The notes under the pieces: generated by a model
Seen by the model: only the letters and a program-made list of their open reading frames with translations
Database searches by the model: none
What the model was told of the DNA's origin: nothing
DNA from: WTJO01 sp965660165
GTDB taxonomy: Bacteria > Pseudomonadota > Alphaproteobacteria > Puniceispirillales > Puniceispirillaceae
Direction: 5' to 3'
DNA length: 64,000 bases
Assembly: GCA_965660165.1 (NCBI GenBank)
Contig: CBFHYU010000001.1
Coordinates: 1 to 64,000, forward strand
Shown here: positions 24,649 through 33,021 of the stretch, piece by piece
Layout: each line of letters starts with the position of its first letter
How positions within the stretch are numbered: position 1 is the first letter of the stretch
Program-made: the position numbers and the translations under genes

Positions 24649-26603
24649 TGCTGGCCTTTGCAGAAATTGGTCATCTAGCGCTATTTATCGCGCTGATGTG
24701 CAGTATATGTCAGGCAGGTCTGCCGCTTATTCCAGCGAGTGGCATCTATAGCTATGCCAGAATTATCTCTGTATCACGCATGTTGCAATTACTGGCTAGC
24801 CTGCTTGTTATCGTTAGCTTCTCTGCCTTGATATATGGATTTATTGTGTCTGATTTTTCAATGTCTTTGGTGGCAACACATTCACATTCCGCCAAGCCAT
24901 TACTCTATAAAATCTCAGGCACATGGGGCAATCATGAAGGCTCACTTTTATTATGGATTTTGATTCTGGTGCTGTTTGGCGGCATATTTGCGGCTACAAG
25001 CACTAGTCTGCCACATCGCTTTGCTATGTTGACACTGGCTATTCAGGCATCAATAACAGCCAGTTTTCTTGCCTTTAGCCTGTTTACTTCATCTCCGTTT
25101 GACAGGCTAGAGACGCCGCCACTTGATGGGCGTGGGCTGAACCCTGTGCTTCAGGATATCGGCCTTGCCTTGCATCCGCCCATGCTATATCTGGGATATG
25201 TTGGCTTGTCGCTTGCCTTTTCTATGGCAGTGGCGGGGCTGATAGAAGGCAATATTACGCGTCAATGGGGGCAATGGATACGCCCGTGGGCACTATCTGC
25301 ATGGTGTGCGCTTACGCTTGGCATTGCGCTAGGAAGCTGGTGGGCCTATTACGAGCTAGGCTGGGGCGGCTGGTGGTTCTGGGATCCTGTTGAAAATGCC
25401 TCTTTGATGCCATGGCTTGCCGCCACTGCGCTTATTCATTCAACTGTGGTAGTGGAAAAAAGAGGGCAGCTGAAAAGCTGGACAATCTTACTGGCAATTC
25501 TGGCCTTCTCACTATCTTTGGTGGGCACATTTATTGTGCGCTCTGGCCTGCTAACCTCAGTTCATAGCTTTGCGTCTGACCCCTCGCGCGGGGTGTTTAT
25601 TTTAGTGATCCTGCTTGTCGCGACAGGTGTGCCATTGCTATTATTTGCATGGCGCGGCCCACGCCTAAGCGCAAAATCAGATGCCGCCTTTATCAGCCGT
25701 GATACAGCGCTAATACTCAATAATATTATTTTGGTGATGGCGACCATGATTGTGCTGATAGGCACCTTCTATCCGCTTGGACTTGAGATGGTAACAGGCC
25801 AGCGCATCACCGTAGGCCCACCCTATTTTGATGCTACCTTTAATCCAGTTATGGCGATTGGGCTAGTAGGTATGGCACTAGCACCTGTAACGATGTGGCG
25901 GGCAGGTATGCTGTCTCATGCCTATGCCAGCATTATAGCAGCTGGTGTGGGCGCATTCATTGCTATAGTGATCGCTAGTGTGGCTGGCGTGCTAGCAAGT
26001 GCCGCCAGTATTGCGGCTATCGCCTTGCTTGGATGGCTTGGCTTTGGGGTGCTTGCAGATATGCAAAAGCGTCTAAAATTTCATCAACCAGCCTCATTGA
26101 TTGCTAGAATCAAAGCCCTTGATGGCGGTATTTGGGGGTTATGGCTTGGGCATCTAGGGATGGCTATTTTTATGCTTGGCGCAGTTGGTGACGGGCTTGG
26201 CAGAACAGAACAAACCGTGCGTGCCAAGCCTGGCGATGTGATCATAGTTGCAGATAAGCACTATCGCTTCCTTGAAATGCAGCAAAATCAGGGGCCAAAC
26301 TATACAACCCGCACAGCCTTGCTTGGGCTTGAAGATGCGTCTGGCAATTTGCTTGGCTATATGCGCCCTGAGACACGATTCTATTTGGCTGAACGCCAGA
26401 CCACCACAGAGGCTGCAATTAGACCACGCCTATCTGGTGATGATTATGCTGTTCTAGGGGATGGTGATGAGGCTATCGGCTATAGTTTGCGGCTGTATCA
26501 TAAACCGTTTATAAGCTGGATTTGGGGCGGGGCAGTCATTATGGCGCTTGGCGGGCTGATTGCATTGATGATGCGCCGACCTGCCCGCAACTCAGCGAGA
26601 TGA
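24648..26603 (+). CDS. ccmF: Cytochrome c heme lyase subunit CcmF
   Basis: 651 residues from the ATG at 24648, which overlaps the ccmE stop. A polytopic inner-membrane protein with about 14-15 helices and the tryptophan-rich WWD heme-handling motif WGGWWFWDPVENAS near residues 240-255. Further family segments are KISGTWGNHEGSLLLW and GTFIVRSGLLTSVHSFASDP. CcmF with CcmH attaches heme to apocytochrome c CXXCH motifs in the periplasm and may use quinol to reduce heme. The length matches the family (about 640-660). Its stop overlaps the ccmG start by four bases, so this is a tightly coupled operon. Confidence 0.97.
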   Translation: MLAFAEIGHLALFIALMCSICQAGLPLIPASGIYSYARIISVSRMLQLLASLLVIVSFSALIYGFIVSDFSMSLVATHSHSAKPLLYKISGTWGNHEGSLLLWILILVLFGGIFAATSTSLPHRFAMLTLAIQASITASFLAFSLFTSSPFDRLETPPLDGRGLNPVLQDIGLALHPPMLYLGYVGLSLAFSMAVAGLIEGNITRQWGQWIRPWALSAWCALTLGIALGSWWAYYELGWGGWWFWDPVENASLMPWLAATALIHSTVVVEKRGQLKSWTILLAILAFSLSLVGTFIVRSGLLTSVHSFASDPSRGVFILVILLVATGVPLLLFAWRGPRLSAKSDAAFISRDTALILNNIILVMATMIVLIGTFYPLGLEMVTGQRITVGPPYFDATFNPVMAIGLVGMALAPVTMWRAGMLSHAYASIIAAGVGAFIAIVIASVAGVLASAASIAAIALLGWLGFGVLADMQKRLKFHQPASLIARIKALDGGIWGLWLGHLGMAIFMLGAVGDGLGRTEQTVRAKPGDVIIVADKHYRFLEMQQNQGPNYTTRTALLGLEDASGNLLGYMRPETRFYLAERQTTTEAAIRPRLSGDDYAVLGDGDEAIGYSLRLYHKPFISWIWGGAVIMALGGLIALMMRRPARNSAR

Positions 26604-27160
26604 CTATGCCACGCCTATCAACCCGTACCCTGTTTTTGCTTCCTGTTGCTGGCTTTTTTGTGCTTGGCATTATCTTTATTATTGCGATTTCTGCCAATCT
26701 GTCTGGCACGTCTAAAACTCAGAATCTGCCATCTATTTTGGTGGGAAAGCCTGCCCCTGAGCTACCTTCAAGAGGGCTAGATACCCGCCTTAACGATATA
26801 TCTGATCCGCTCGCTAGCTATGCTGGCACGCCTGTTCTGATAAATTTTATGGCGAGCTGGTGTGCGCCATGCAGGGCTGAAATACCTGCATTGGAAATGC
26901 TGGCTGATGATGTGGTTATTATCGCGATCGCCTATAAGGACAGAGAAGAAGATCTGCGGCAATTCCTAAGTGAATATGGCAACCCGTACCGTTCTGTCTG
27001 GCTAGATATGGATGGGGCTATTGGCCGGAAATGGGGCATTTATGGCGTGCCAGAAAGCTTTTTGATTGACCGTGACGGCATTGTAAGACTGCGCCATGCA
27101 GGGCCTGTTTTTGCAGACACAATCAAAGAGATTCTGATCCCTGAGCTGGAGCAAATGTAA
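26600..27160 (+). CDS. ccmG: Thiol:disulfide interchange protein CcmG/DsbE
   Basis: The ATG at 26600 overlaps the ccmF stop (ATGA), giving 186 residues; a second ATG two codons on is equally usable. The N-terminal membrane anchor spans about 10-33. A thioredoxin fold follows with active site WCAPC (Cys88 and Cys91), and the cis-proline region is YGVPESFLIDRDG. Known CcmG is a dedicated periplasmic reductant that keeps apocytochrome c or CcmH cysteines reduced before heme attachment. The CAPC dipeptide and the GVPE loop are typical of CcmG rather than general DsbA-type oxidants. It is coupled to ccmH downstream (TAATG overlap). Confidence 0.96.
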   Translation: MTMPRLSTRTLFLLPVAGFFVLGIIFIIAISANLSGTSKTQNLPSILVGKPAPELPSRGLDTRLNDISDPLASYAGTPVLINFMASWCAPCRAEIPALEMLADDVVIIAIAYKDREEDLRQFLSEYGNPYRSVWLDMDGAIGRKWGIYGVPESFLIDRDGIVRLRHAGPVFADTIKEILIPELEQM

Positions 27161-28770
27161 TGGCTGGCATGCGCTTGGTATTTTATGGTCTGTCATTCGC
27201 TATCTGGCTGATTATAGTCGCGTTGCCCGTCTCGCATCTGCATGCGATTAGCCCTGAAGAGCAGCTTTCTGACCCTGTGTTAGAAGAACGCGCCCGCATG
27301 CTGTCAGGCCAGCTTAGGTGTCTTGTCTGCCAGAATCAGTCGATTGAAGATTCAGATGCTGAGCTAGCACAGGATTTACGCCGCGAGGTAAGAAGCCAAA
27401 TTTTAGATGGCAAGGCTGACAGTCTGATCTTAGAGGATTTGCGCAACAGATATGGTGATTATATTCTGCTAAATCCACCCTTTTCAGCTGCTACCTATCT
27501 ATTATGGGGTGCGCCTATCTGTATTGTGATATTTGGCTTTGCGCTGTTCTGGATATATCGCCGCCCTAGCTATCAAAGCGCTAAGCAATCACTATCTGAA
27601 GCCTCTGATATGCCACACACCAATGATGCTGATACCGCCGCATCAGACAGCACAGGCACTACGCCGCCTGCGATTATGATGGTTGGGCTGGTTGTGCTGA
27701 TACTGATTATCTCAACAACCCTATATAGCCAATTTGGAAGCCCTGAGCTTCCTGCCAAACCGCTTGATGGGCGGGCGGACGAAATTGCCAACGCCCTAAA
27801 CGCGCAAACACAGGAAATTCAGCATAGGGCAGATGCGCTGAAGGCCGCCAAACAAACAGCAGAAGCGCATCCCGATAGCGTAGATAATTGGCTGGCGCTG
27901 GCTATGGCGGCGGCACGCGCTCAGAATAGCGATATCGAAATTGAGGCGTTGAGAACAGCGCTTGAGCTTACAGATAATAATATCTCGGTAACATCTATGC
28001 TTGCAGAAGCCATGACCCGCAAGGCAGATGGGCTGGTAACGCTTCGGGTGCGCGCGCTGATAGATGAGGTATTATCCAAAAATCCTGAAGAGCCACGCGC
28101 ACTTTATCTGTCTGGCCTTGCCGCCTTTCAAGATGAAGCCTATGGGCTAGCCATTGAAAGATGGCAAACATTACGGCAGATTTCGACAGCAGATGCCCCA
28201 TGGCGTGAGCTGGTTGACGAAAATATCCAACAAGCTGCAAATGCTGGCGGCATTAACCTGCCTCCCCCAGAAAATACCGCAGCTCCGTTGCTATCAGCTG
28301 AACAGATGGAAGCCGTAGCCTCTATGTCTGCTGAAGAACAGCAAGCCTTTATTATCAGCATGGTAGATCAGCTTGAAGACAGGCTAATTGACAGCCCTGA
28401 TGATATTTCTGGCTGGCAACGGCTTGTGCGTGCGCGCAAACAGCTAGGTGATAGAGTTGCAATTTTAAGAGCGCTGGAAGGCGCCGCCAAAGCGGATCAG
28501 AATAATCCAGCTAGCTATCTTGAGATTTTGGAATTTCTGCTTTCTGAGCAGATCATGCCCGCTAATCTACCGCAAGCTGAAACTGCACTTGCTAGGTTTA
28601 GACAGCTTGCCCCTGACAGGCTTGAAGGGCTGTTTTTTGCAGGGCATATTGCCCAACTTACAGGTGATACGCAAAATGCAATTGCTGAATGGCAGAAATT
28701 ATTGAGCCAGCTAGACAAAGATAGCCCGCTAATACCCCTTCTTACCAGCAGGCTAGAGGCGTTACGCTAG
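27160..28770 (+). CDS. ccmH: CcmH fused to a CcmI-like TPR region
   Basis: 536 residues. An N-terminal signal/anchor precedes the CcmH redox motif LRCLVCQNQS (Cys54, Cys57) and a membrane helix (about 106-128, LLWGAPICIVIFGFALFW). After a linker a second helix (about 170-190) leads into a long C-terminal region with TPR-like repeats (VDNWLALAMAAARAQ, LYLSGLAAFQ, WQRLVRARKQLGD). CcmH reduces the apocytochrome disulfide; the TPR part, called CcmI, binds apocytochrome c for the ligase. The fused arrangement resembles enterobacterial CcmH, whereas alphaproteobacteria often have separate cycL and cycH genes. It converges on the PhyH gene with a four-base gap. Confidence 0.93.
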   Translation: MAGMRLVFYGLSFAIWLIIVALPVSHLHAISPEEQLSDPVLEERARMLSGQLRCLVCQNQSIEDSDAELAQDLRREVRSQILDGKADSLILEDLRNRYGDYILLNPPFSAATYLLWGAPICIVIFGFALFWIYRRPSYQSAKQSLSEASDMPHTNDADTAASDSTGTTPPAIMMVGLVVLILIISTTLYSQFGSPELPAKPLDGRADEIANALNAQTQEIQHRADALKAAKQTAEAHPDSVDNWLALAMAAARAQNSDIEIEALRTALELTDNNISVTSMLAEAMTRKADGLVTLRVRALIDEVLSKNPEEPRALYLSGLAAFQDEAYGLAIERWQTLRQISTADAPWRELVDENIQQAANAGGINLPPPENTAAPLLSAEQMEAVASMSAEEQQAFIISMVDQLEDRLIDSPDDISGWQRLVRARKQLGDRVAILRALEGAAKADQNNPASYLEILEFLLSEQIMPANLPQAETALARFRQLAPDRLEGLFFAGHIAQLTGDTQNAIAEWQKLLSQLDKDSPLIPLLTSRLEALR

Positions 28771-28774
28771 CGCC

Positions 28775-29659
28775 TCAAAATCCAGATAGCGGAAATGAGG
28801 CAGGGCGTTGTAGCCAATTATCAGCCAGATAATCACATGCCCCGTCAATCAGGTGAAGCGCATAGGCATAACGTGATCTGTCTGATCTATTCTCATAAGA
28901 TAAATGCGGAAGCCTGCCATGCAGCACAACCAGCGTACCTGTATCTGCCTCAAGCGGGGTATCGCATGGCGGAAGCGTATCGTCACGCAAGGATGTCATC
29001 ACCATCTCGTCCCCCTGCTTATGAAAGCGACGTTGCAAGCGGTGCTGATGCCCGCCTTTGGCCGCCCACATACAGCCATTATCTGTGGTAGCTGGCTCTA
29101 ATGCTAGCCATAGTCCAATACAGCTTTCAGGGCGGGTATATAAAAAGCTAGAATCCTGATGGCTATTCACCTCGCCGCCAATAAAGGGCTGTTTGCAAAT
29201 CACCATTGATTGCAACAATAGCGGTTCTTGCATCTGCAGCGCCAGAACAAGCTGTTTGACTTTTTCCTGCCGTGAAAATGGTGCAAATACAGGATCTAGA
29301 TCATGTAATGCATGACCAATTTTATTCACAGCTTGCGATTTTGGCGTTACCAGCCGCCCTGCTTCATCCACAGCGCCTGCTTCTAGAAAACAGGCAATAT
29401 CTGATGCTGAATCCCGAAAATAATCTGAAGCGGCATGAGACTGGCCAGAGGCTGAAAACACAATTTGATGCGCCTCTGCATCAAAGCTGTCAATTATCTG
29501 ATCTGCGCGATGACGCAGGCTAACGCATTCTGCTTCAGTGGCAAAATTATCAATTAGCAAAAAACCATCCCGCTCAAAACAGCTATGCAGGTCATCAGCA
29601 TCAAAGCTGTTATCTATAATGGACGTGCCATCAAATCTTGTTATCTGCGCTCTGTTCAC
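28775..29659 (-). CDS. Phytanoyl-CoA dioxygenase (PhyH) family oxygenase
   Basis: 294 residues. Double-stranded beta-helix Fe(II)/2-oxoglutarate oxygenase with facial triad His167-x-Asp169 in NSHQDSSF and distal His252 in PHLSYENRS. The 2-oxoglutarate-binding Arg is 261 or 263 (DRSRYAYALH). The CIGLWLALEPATTDNGCMW segment is typical of PhyH. Known PhyH relatives hydroxylate phytanoyl-CoA, ectoine, phosphonates or halogenate substrates. With YLW/YTR-type loops this copy cannot be assigned. It lies alone between ccmH and znuA; znuA is upstream on the same strand at 68 bases, so readthrough is possible. The substrate is unknown. Confidence 0.9.
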   Translation of the reverse strand: MNRAQITRFDGTSIIDNSFDADDLHSCFERDGFLLIDNFATEAECVSLRHRADQIIDSFDAEAHQIVFSASGQSHAASDYFRDSASDIACFLEAGAVDEAGRLVTPKSQAVNKIGHALHDLDPVFAPFSRQEKVKQLVLALQMQEPLLLQSMVICKQPFIGGEVNSHQDSSFLYTRPESCIGLWLALEPATTDNGCMWAAKGGHQHRLQRRFHKQGDEMVMTSLRDDTLPPCDTPLEADTGTLVVLHGRLPHLSYENRSDRSRYAYALHLIDGACDYLADNWLQRPASFPLSGF

Positions 29660-29727
29660 TACCGCCCCTTGGTATCAAGGACTTTTTATATTAAGACCAT
29701 GTAATATCAATGATGGGGATAGTCTAG

Positions 29728-30780
29728 CTAGCTGGCCCCACAGCTGGCAAGGTTTCTGGCAACAGATAGCAATGTTTTTTGATATAACTCATTATCAATC
29801 GGATAGTCATATCCAAATAAATCTAGCCTAACATGCGCAATATCCTGCTTGTTGGTAAATAATTCTTCGACTGCCTGAGCTGTTTCGGGGTCTGTTACCA
29901 CACAATCTATCTGATTATCCGACATGAATGTGATGACATCTCCTAATCTGCCTGGGGTAATTTGATCAGAAAATGCATCTGTTAGCACAGCAGAAATGCC
30001 CATATCAAACCGTGCGTCAAAATAGGCAAGGCTATCATGAACTACCAGATAAATCTGTCCCTTTGCAGGCTCTATCAGCGCGGCAATATCTGCGTGAAGC
30101 TGTGAGATATGCTGTTGCGCCTCATTCGCATTAGTGCGGTAGGCATCTGCATTAGCAGGGTCAATTTTGGACAATCTGTCTGCTATTACAGCCAGCCAAT
30201 AGTGTGCATTAACAGGGTCTAGCCAGCCATGAGGGTCAATCGTCTCTCCTGAATCATCATGCTCGTCATGCCCGTCATGATCTTTATGGGCTTTATGATC
30301 ATTATGATCGTCATGGGCTTCGTGCTCATTATGGTCATCATGGTCTTCATGGCCGTCATGGTCGTCATGATCATGATGGTGATGATGCACAGCAGATGTT
30401 TTGATCCCATGCCTGACAGTCTTAGGTTGATCCATTAAAATGACAATATTATCTGTGCGCGAAAGGGTCTGTGCTGAACGCTCAATGCCTGTAATTAGCC
30501 CTGCCCCAACTAAGAACACAATATCAGCAGATTGCAAGCTTCGCGCCTGAGACGGGCGCAGATGCATGTCATGAACAGATACCCCTGCTTTCACCAACAC
30601 CTCAGGCGCTGGCATATCTACATCCTTTGTTATTTGCGAGACAAGCCCTGCTAATGGTCTGATATCAACCACAATGCGCGGCGAATCCTGAGCATGGGCA
30701 GGCCAGAACAGCACCGATTGAACCATGATAGCTATCGCACTTAGCCCTATGGTAACGGGCAGTCTATAATTAGATGGCAT
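29728..30780 (-). CDS. znuA: High-affinity zinc-binding protein ZnuA
   Basis: 350 residues. A signal peptide (about 1-30, ending AHAQD) leads to a cluster A-I metal-binding protein. Zinc ligands: His near VHDMHLRPSQ (about 71-74), a His-rich loop, His in DPHGWLDPVNAHYW, His in LVVHDSLAYF, and a late Asp in a FGYDYPI-type ending. The loop at 132-176 holds 18 His in 45 residues. AAGGG precedes the ATG at 30780. ZnuA captures zinc in the periplasm and gives it to the ZnuB-ZnuC ABC transporter. It is divergent from zur-znuC-znuB across two Zur-like palindromes, so zinc repression is expected. Confidence 0.96.
   Translation of the reverse strand: MPSNYRLPVTIGLSAIAIMVQSVLFWPAHAQDSPRIVVDIRPLAGLVSQITKDVDMPAPEVLVKAGVSVHDMHLRPSQARSLQSADIVFLVGAGLITGIERSAQTLSRTDNIVILMDQPKTVRHGIKTSAVHHHHHDHDDHDGHEDHDDHNEHEAHDDHNDHKAHKDHDGHDEHDDSGETIDPHGWLDPVNAHYWLAVIADRLSKIDPANADAYRTNANEAQQHISQLHADIAALIEPAKGQIYLVVHDSLAYFDARFDMGISAVLTDAFSDQITPGRLGDVITFMSDNQIDCVVTDPETAQAVEELFTNKQDIAHVRLDLFGYDYPIDNELYQKTLLSVARNLASCGAS
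30253..30387 (-). repeat. His/Asp-rich low-complexity loop of ZnuA
   Basis: 135 bases made almost entirely of CAT/CAC and GAT/GAC codons encode residues 132-176 of ZnuA, with 18 His and many Asp. His-rich loops at this place are known in ZnuA and help acquire zinc or sense its load. The run of short similar units makes length variation likely. Confidence 0.85.
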
Positions 30781-30813
30781 GCCAAAATTTCCCTTTTAAC
30801 ATTTGCAGGAAGA

Positions 30814-30830
30814 ATGTTATAATATAACAT
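30814..30830. promoter_or_regulatory. Zur-like operator 1 (znuA/zur divergent promoter)
   Basis: ATGTTATA-A-TATAACAT, perfect 8-base arms around one central base, 34 bases before the znuA start. It is very close to the known proteobacterial Zur box pattern (GTTATAnTATAAC core). Its position suits repression of znuA by zinc-loaded Zur. Confidence 0.85.
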
Positions 30831-30833
30831 AAA

Positions 30834-30849
30834 TTATGTTATAACATAA
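30834..30849. promoter_or_regulatory. Zur-like operator 2 (adjacent palindrome)
   Basis: TTATGTTATAACATAA is an exact 16-base palindrome, three bases from operator 1, in the same intergenic region. The shared ATGTTATA / TATAACAT halves suggest that two dimers bind side by side, controlling znuA leftwards and zur-znuC-znuB rightwards, including zur itself. Confidence 0.8.
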
Positions 30850-30947
30850 CACTTGTCAAATGCTAATAATGATTTTATGGTCATCTGGCATGTGCTGGCT
30901 TTGACAGTCGGGCAGATGCACTATCAGTAAGAAATGAAATATAATCT

Positions 30948-31433
30948 ATGCCTAGCGTTACTCATCATGACCATTCAACTTGCATCAGCACGGCGATATC
31001 TGCGCTTCAGGCATATTGTGCTGAGCATAAATTAAATCTCACTGCCATAAGGCTGAATGTATTTCAGATATTGCTAGAAGAACATCGTGCAATGGGGGCA
31101 TATCAGATTTTGGACAGGCTGAAAGCGCAGGGGAAAAGCGCACAGCCGCCAATGGCATATCGGGCGTTAGATTTTCTGGTAACTTGCGGGTTTGCCCATA
31201 AAATAGAGCATTTGAACGCCTTTATTGCATGTGGGCATCCTGGCATTACCCACAATCCTGCTTTTCTGATTTGCAGAGATTGTCAAGTTGTTCAGGAATC
31301 AGCAACCCGCCCTGCCTTAACCTCTATCGCTAAAGAAGTGTCCTTTGCGATCGAAGATAGTATGATCGAAGCTATTGGGCTATGTGCCGACTGTAAATAT
31401 AAAGACCCACAATCTGAGGCCTCAGAGCGATGA
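30948..31433 (+). CDS. zur: Fur-family zinc uptake regulator Zur
   Basis: 161 residues. Winged-helix DNA-binding part (about 28-92) with LTAIRLNVFQILLEEHRAMGAYQIL and YRALDFLVTCGFAHKIE. The C-terminal dimerisation/metal part has the structural zinc site CRDC (Cys109, Cys112) and CADC (Cys146, Cys149), as in Fur-family zinc regulators. HPGITHNPAFLICRDC is typical of Zur rather than Fur. With zinc bound it would repress the zinc uptake genes. It overlaps znuC by four bases and faces znuA across two matching palindromes, which fixes the Zur assignment over Fur or PerR. Confidence 0.95.
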   Translation: MPSVTHHDHSTCISTAISALQAYCAEHKLNLTAIRLNVFQILLEEHRAMGAYQILDRLKAQGKSAQPPMAYRALDFLVTCGFAHKIEHLNAFIACGHPGITHNPAFLICRDCQVVQESATRPALTSIAKEVSFAIEDSMIEAIGLCADCKYKDPQSEASER

Positions 31434-32194
31434 GCGGCTCATCCCCCTCTGCTGAAGCAGATTCTAAGCTTGTCAGCTTCAGCCATGTTAGTGTGAGCGC
31501 GAATAGCCGCCGCATCATTGATGATATTGATTTTGCTATCATGGCAGGTGAAATTGTCACGATTGTGGGGCCAAATGGCGCTGGCAAATCAACCTTGCTG
31601 AAAAGCATTATCGGCATCACAACACCAGATACAGGCCATATCTGGCGAAAGCCGAAATTACATATTGGCTATGTTCCGCAGAAATTACATATAGATCAGC
31701 ATTTGCCGCTTAGCGTAAAACGCTTTCTTGAGCTTGCTGGCGGTGATGATCCAGCATGGATATCTGCTTCGATCGAAAATAGCGGGGTTATAAGCTTGCT
31801 TGACAGGCAGGTTAGCACCCTGTCAGGGGGCGAGTTTCAACGCGTGCTTTTATGCCGCGCCCTGTTCAAAAAACCTGATATTCTGATTATGGACGAGCCT
31901 ACACAGGGGCTTGATCATCTAGGCACAATCGGCTTCTATCAGCATGTACTAGCCCTAAGAGAACAGCTTGGTTGTGCAATATTGATGGTTAGCCATGAAT
32001 TGCATGTCGTAATGAGCGAATCAGACAGGGTCATCTGTCTGAATGGTCATATTTGTTGTCAGGGCACCCCCCAGCAGGTCGCAAATAACCCTGAATATCT
32101 GGCGATGTTTGGTCAGGATGCGGCAGGCACAATGGCTATCTACCACCATCAGCACGATCATCACCATGATTCGGAAGACCCGCATGTTCATTAA
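31430..32194 (+). CDS. znuC: Zinc ABC transporter ATP-binding protein ZnuC
   Basis: 254 residues. ABC ATPase with Walker A GPNGAGKST, signature LSGGEFQRVLL, Walker B ILIMDEPTQGLD and switch His in VSHELH. The length and family match ZnuC, which powers ZnuB for zinc import at the inner membrane. The protein ends in a His-rich tail HHQHDHHHDSEDPHVH, which would face the cytoplasm and could bind zinc. Start ATG overlaps the zur stop (ATGA). znuB follows after a 29-base gap with its own AGAGG ribosome site. Confidence 0.96.
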   Translation: MSGSSPSAEADSKLVSFSHVSVSANSRRIIDDIDFAIMAGEIVTIVGPNGAGKSTLLKSIIGITTPDTGHIWRKPKLHIGYVPQKLHIDQHLPLSVKRFLELAGGDDPAWISASIENSGVISLLDRQVSTLSGGEFQRVLLCRALFKKPDILIMDEPTQGLDHLGTIGFYQHVLALREQLGCAILMVSHELHVVMSESDRVICLNGHICCQGTPQQVANNPEYLAMFGQDAAGTMAIYHHQHDHHHDSEDPHVH

Positions 32195-32223
32195 CGTCAT
32201 ACTATGTTGCATTAGAGGTCTTT

Positions 32224-33021
32224 ATGTCCATATTTGATGATTTTATCGTCAGAGCCTTTGTTGCAGGTCTGGCAGTTGCCTGTGCATCTGCACCGCTAGG
32301 ATGTTTAGTCACATGGCGGCGCATGGCCTATTTCGGAGACGCGATAGCCCATGCCTCACTGCTAGGCATTGCGCTTAGTTTCATGTTAGATATCAATATG
32401 ACAGCTGCAATTCTGGCCATTACCTGTTTGATCGCGCTATGTCTTGCAGATTTAGGAGAGCGCGGTTTTGCATCAGATACATTGCTTGGCGTATTCGCCC
32501 ATAGTGGGCTTGCATTGGGCATTGTTGCTGCTTCTTTTTTATCTGGCCGTCAGATAGATTTGATGAGTTATCTGCTTGGCGATATTCTGGCGATTAGCCT
32601 GTCTGATTTGATCGTTATCTGGGTCGGGGTGATGGCGATATTGGCGCTGGTAATCTGGCGCTGGAACCGTCTATTGCTTGTGACCATAAGCCATGATCTA
32701 GCTAAAGCAGAAAATGTGCATCCAAAATTAGAAAACAGGCTATTCATGGTCTCACTGGCAATTTTGGTGGCGATATCAATCAAAATCGTTGGCATATTAT
32801 TGATAGCAGCCTTGCTTATCATCCCGCCTGTAACAGCCCGCACATTTGTAAAATCACCTGAACATATGGCGGTTCTGGCAGGCGCTATTTCAATTTTCTG
32901 TCTGGTTTCAGGGATTTATTTTTCAGTCGAGTTTGATACACCAACTGGCGCAACTATTATCTGCGTTGCCAGCCTATGTTTTGCAATATCATCTTCTGTC
33001 AAACTTATGCAGCGCCCTTAA
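32224..33021 (+). CDS. znuB: Zinc ABC transporter permease ZnuB
   Basis: 265 residues with about 7-8 membrane helices, in the ABC-3 family. The segment GCLVTWRRMAYFGDAIAHASLLGIAL is the conserved cytoplasmic coupling region of ZnuB. VGILLIAALLIIPPVTARTF is the second family signature. It forms the membrane channel with ZnuC. Its last 17 bases overlap the end of the convergent aquaporin gene, so no terminator fits between them. The operon zur-znuC-znuB is complete for zinc uptake together with znuA. Confidence 0.95.
   Translation: MSIFDDFIVRAFVAGLAVACASAPLGCLVTWRRMAYFGDAIAHASLLGIALSFMLDINMTAAILAITCLIALCLADLGERGFASDTLLGVFAHSGLALGIVAASFLSGRQIDLMSYLLGDILAISLSDLIVIWVGVMAILALVIWRWNRLLLVTISHDLAKAENVHPKLENRLFMVSLAILVAISIKIVGILLIAALLIIPPVTARTFVKSPEHMAVLAGAISIFCLVSGIYFSVEFDTPTGATIICVASLCFAISSSVKLMQRP

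Noticed and set aside
8353..28361. Many open frames of 60-130 codons opposite real genes (for example opposite the aminotransferase, ccmH and the crotonases).
   Set aside because: They lie wholly inside conserved genes on the other strand or in another frame, lack ribosome sites and give low-complexity or basic sequences without family features.
29684..29706. CCTTG-GTAT-CAAGG hairpin followed by T's on the plus strand before the PhyH gene.
   Set aside because: No plus-strand transcript is expected to end there, and on the minus strand no T-run follows the stem.
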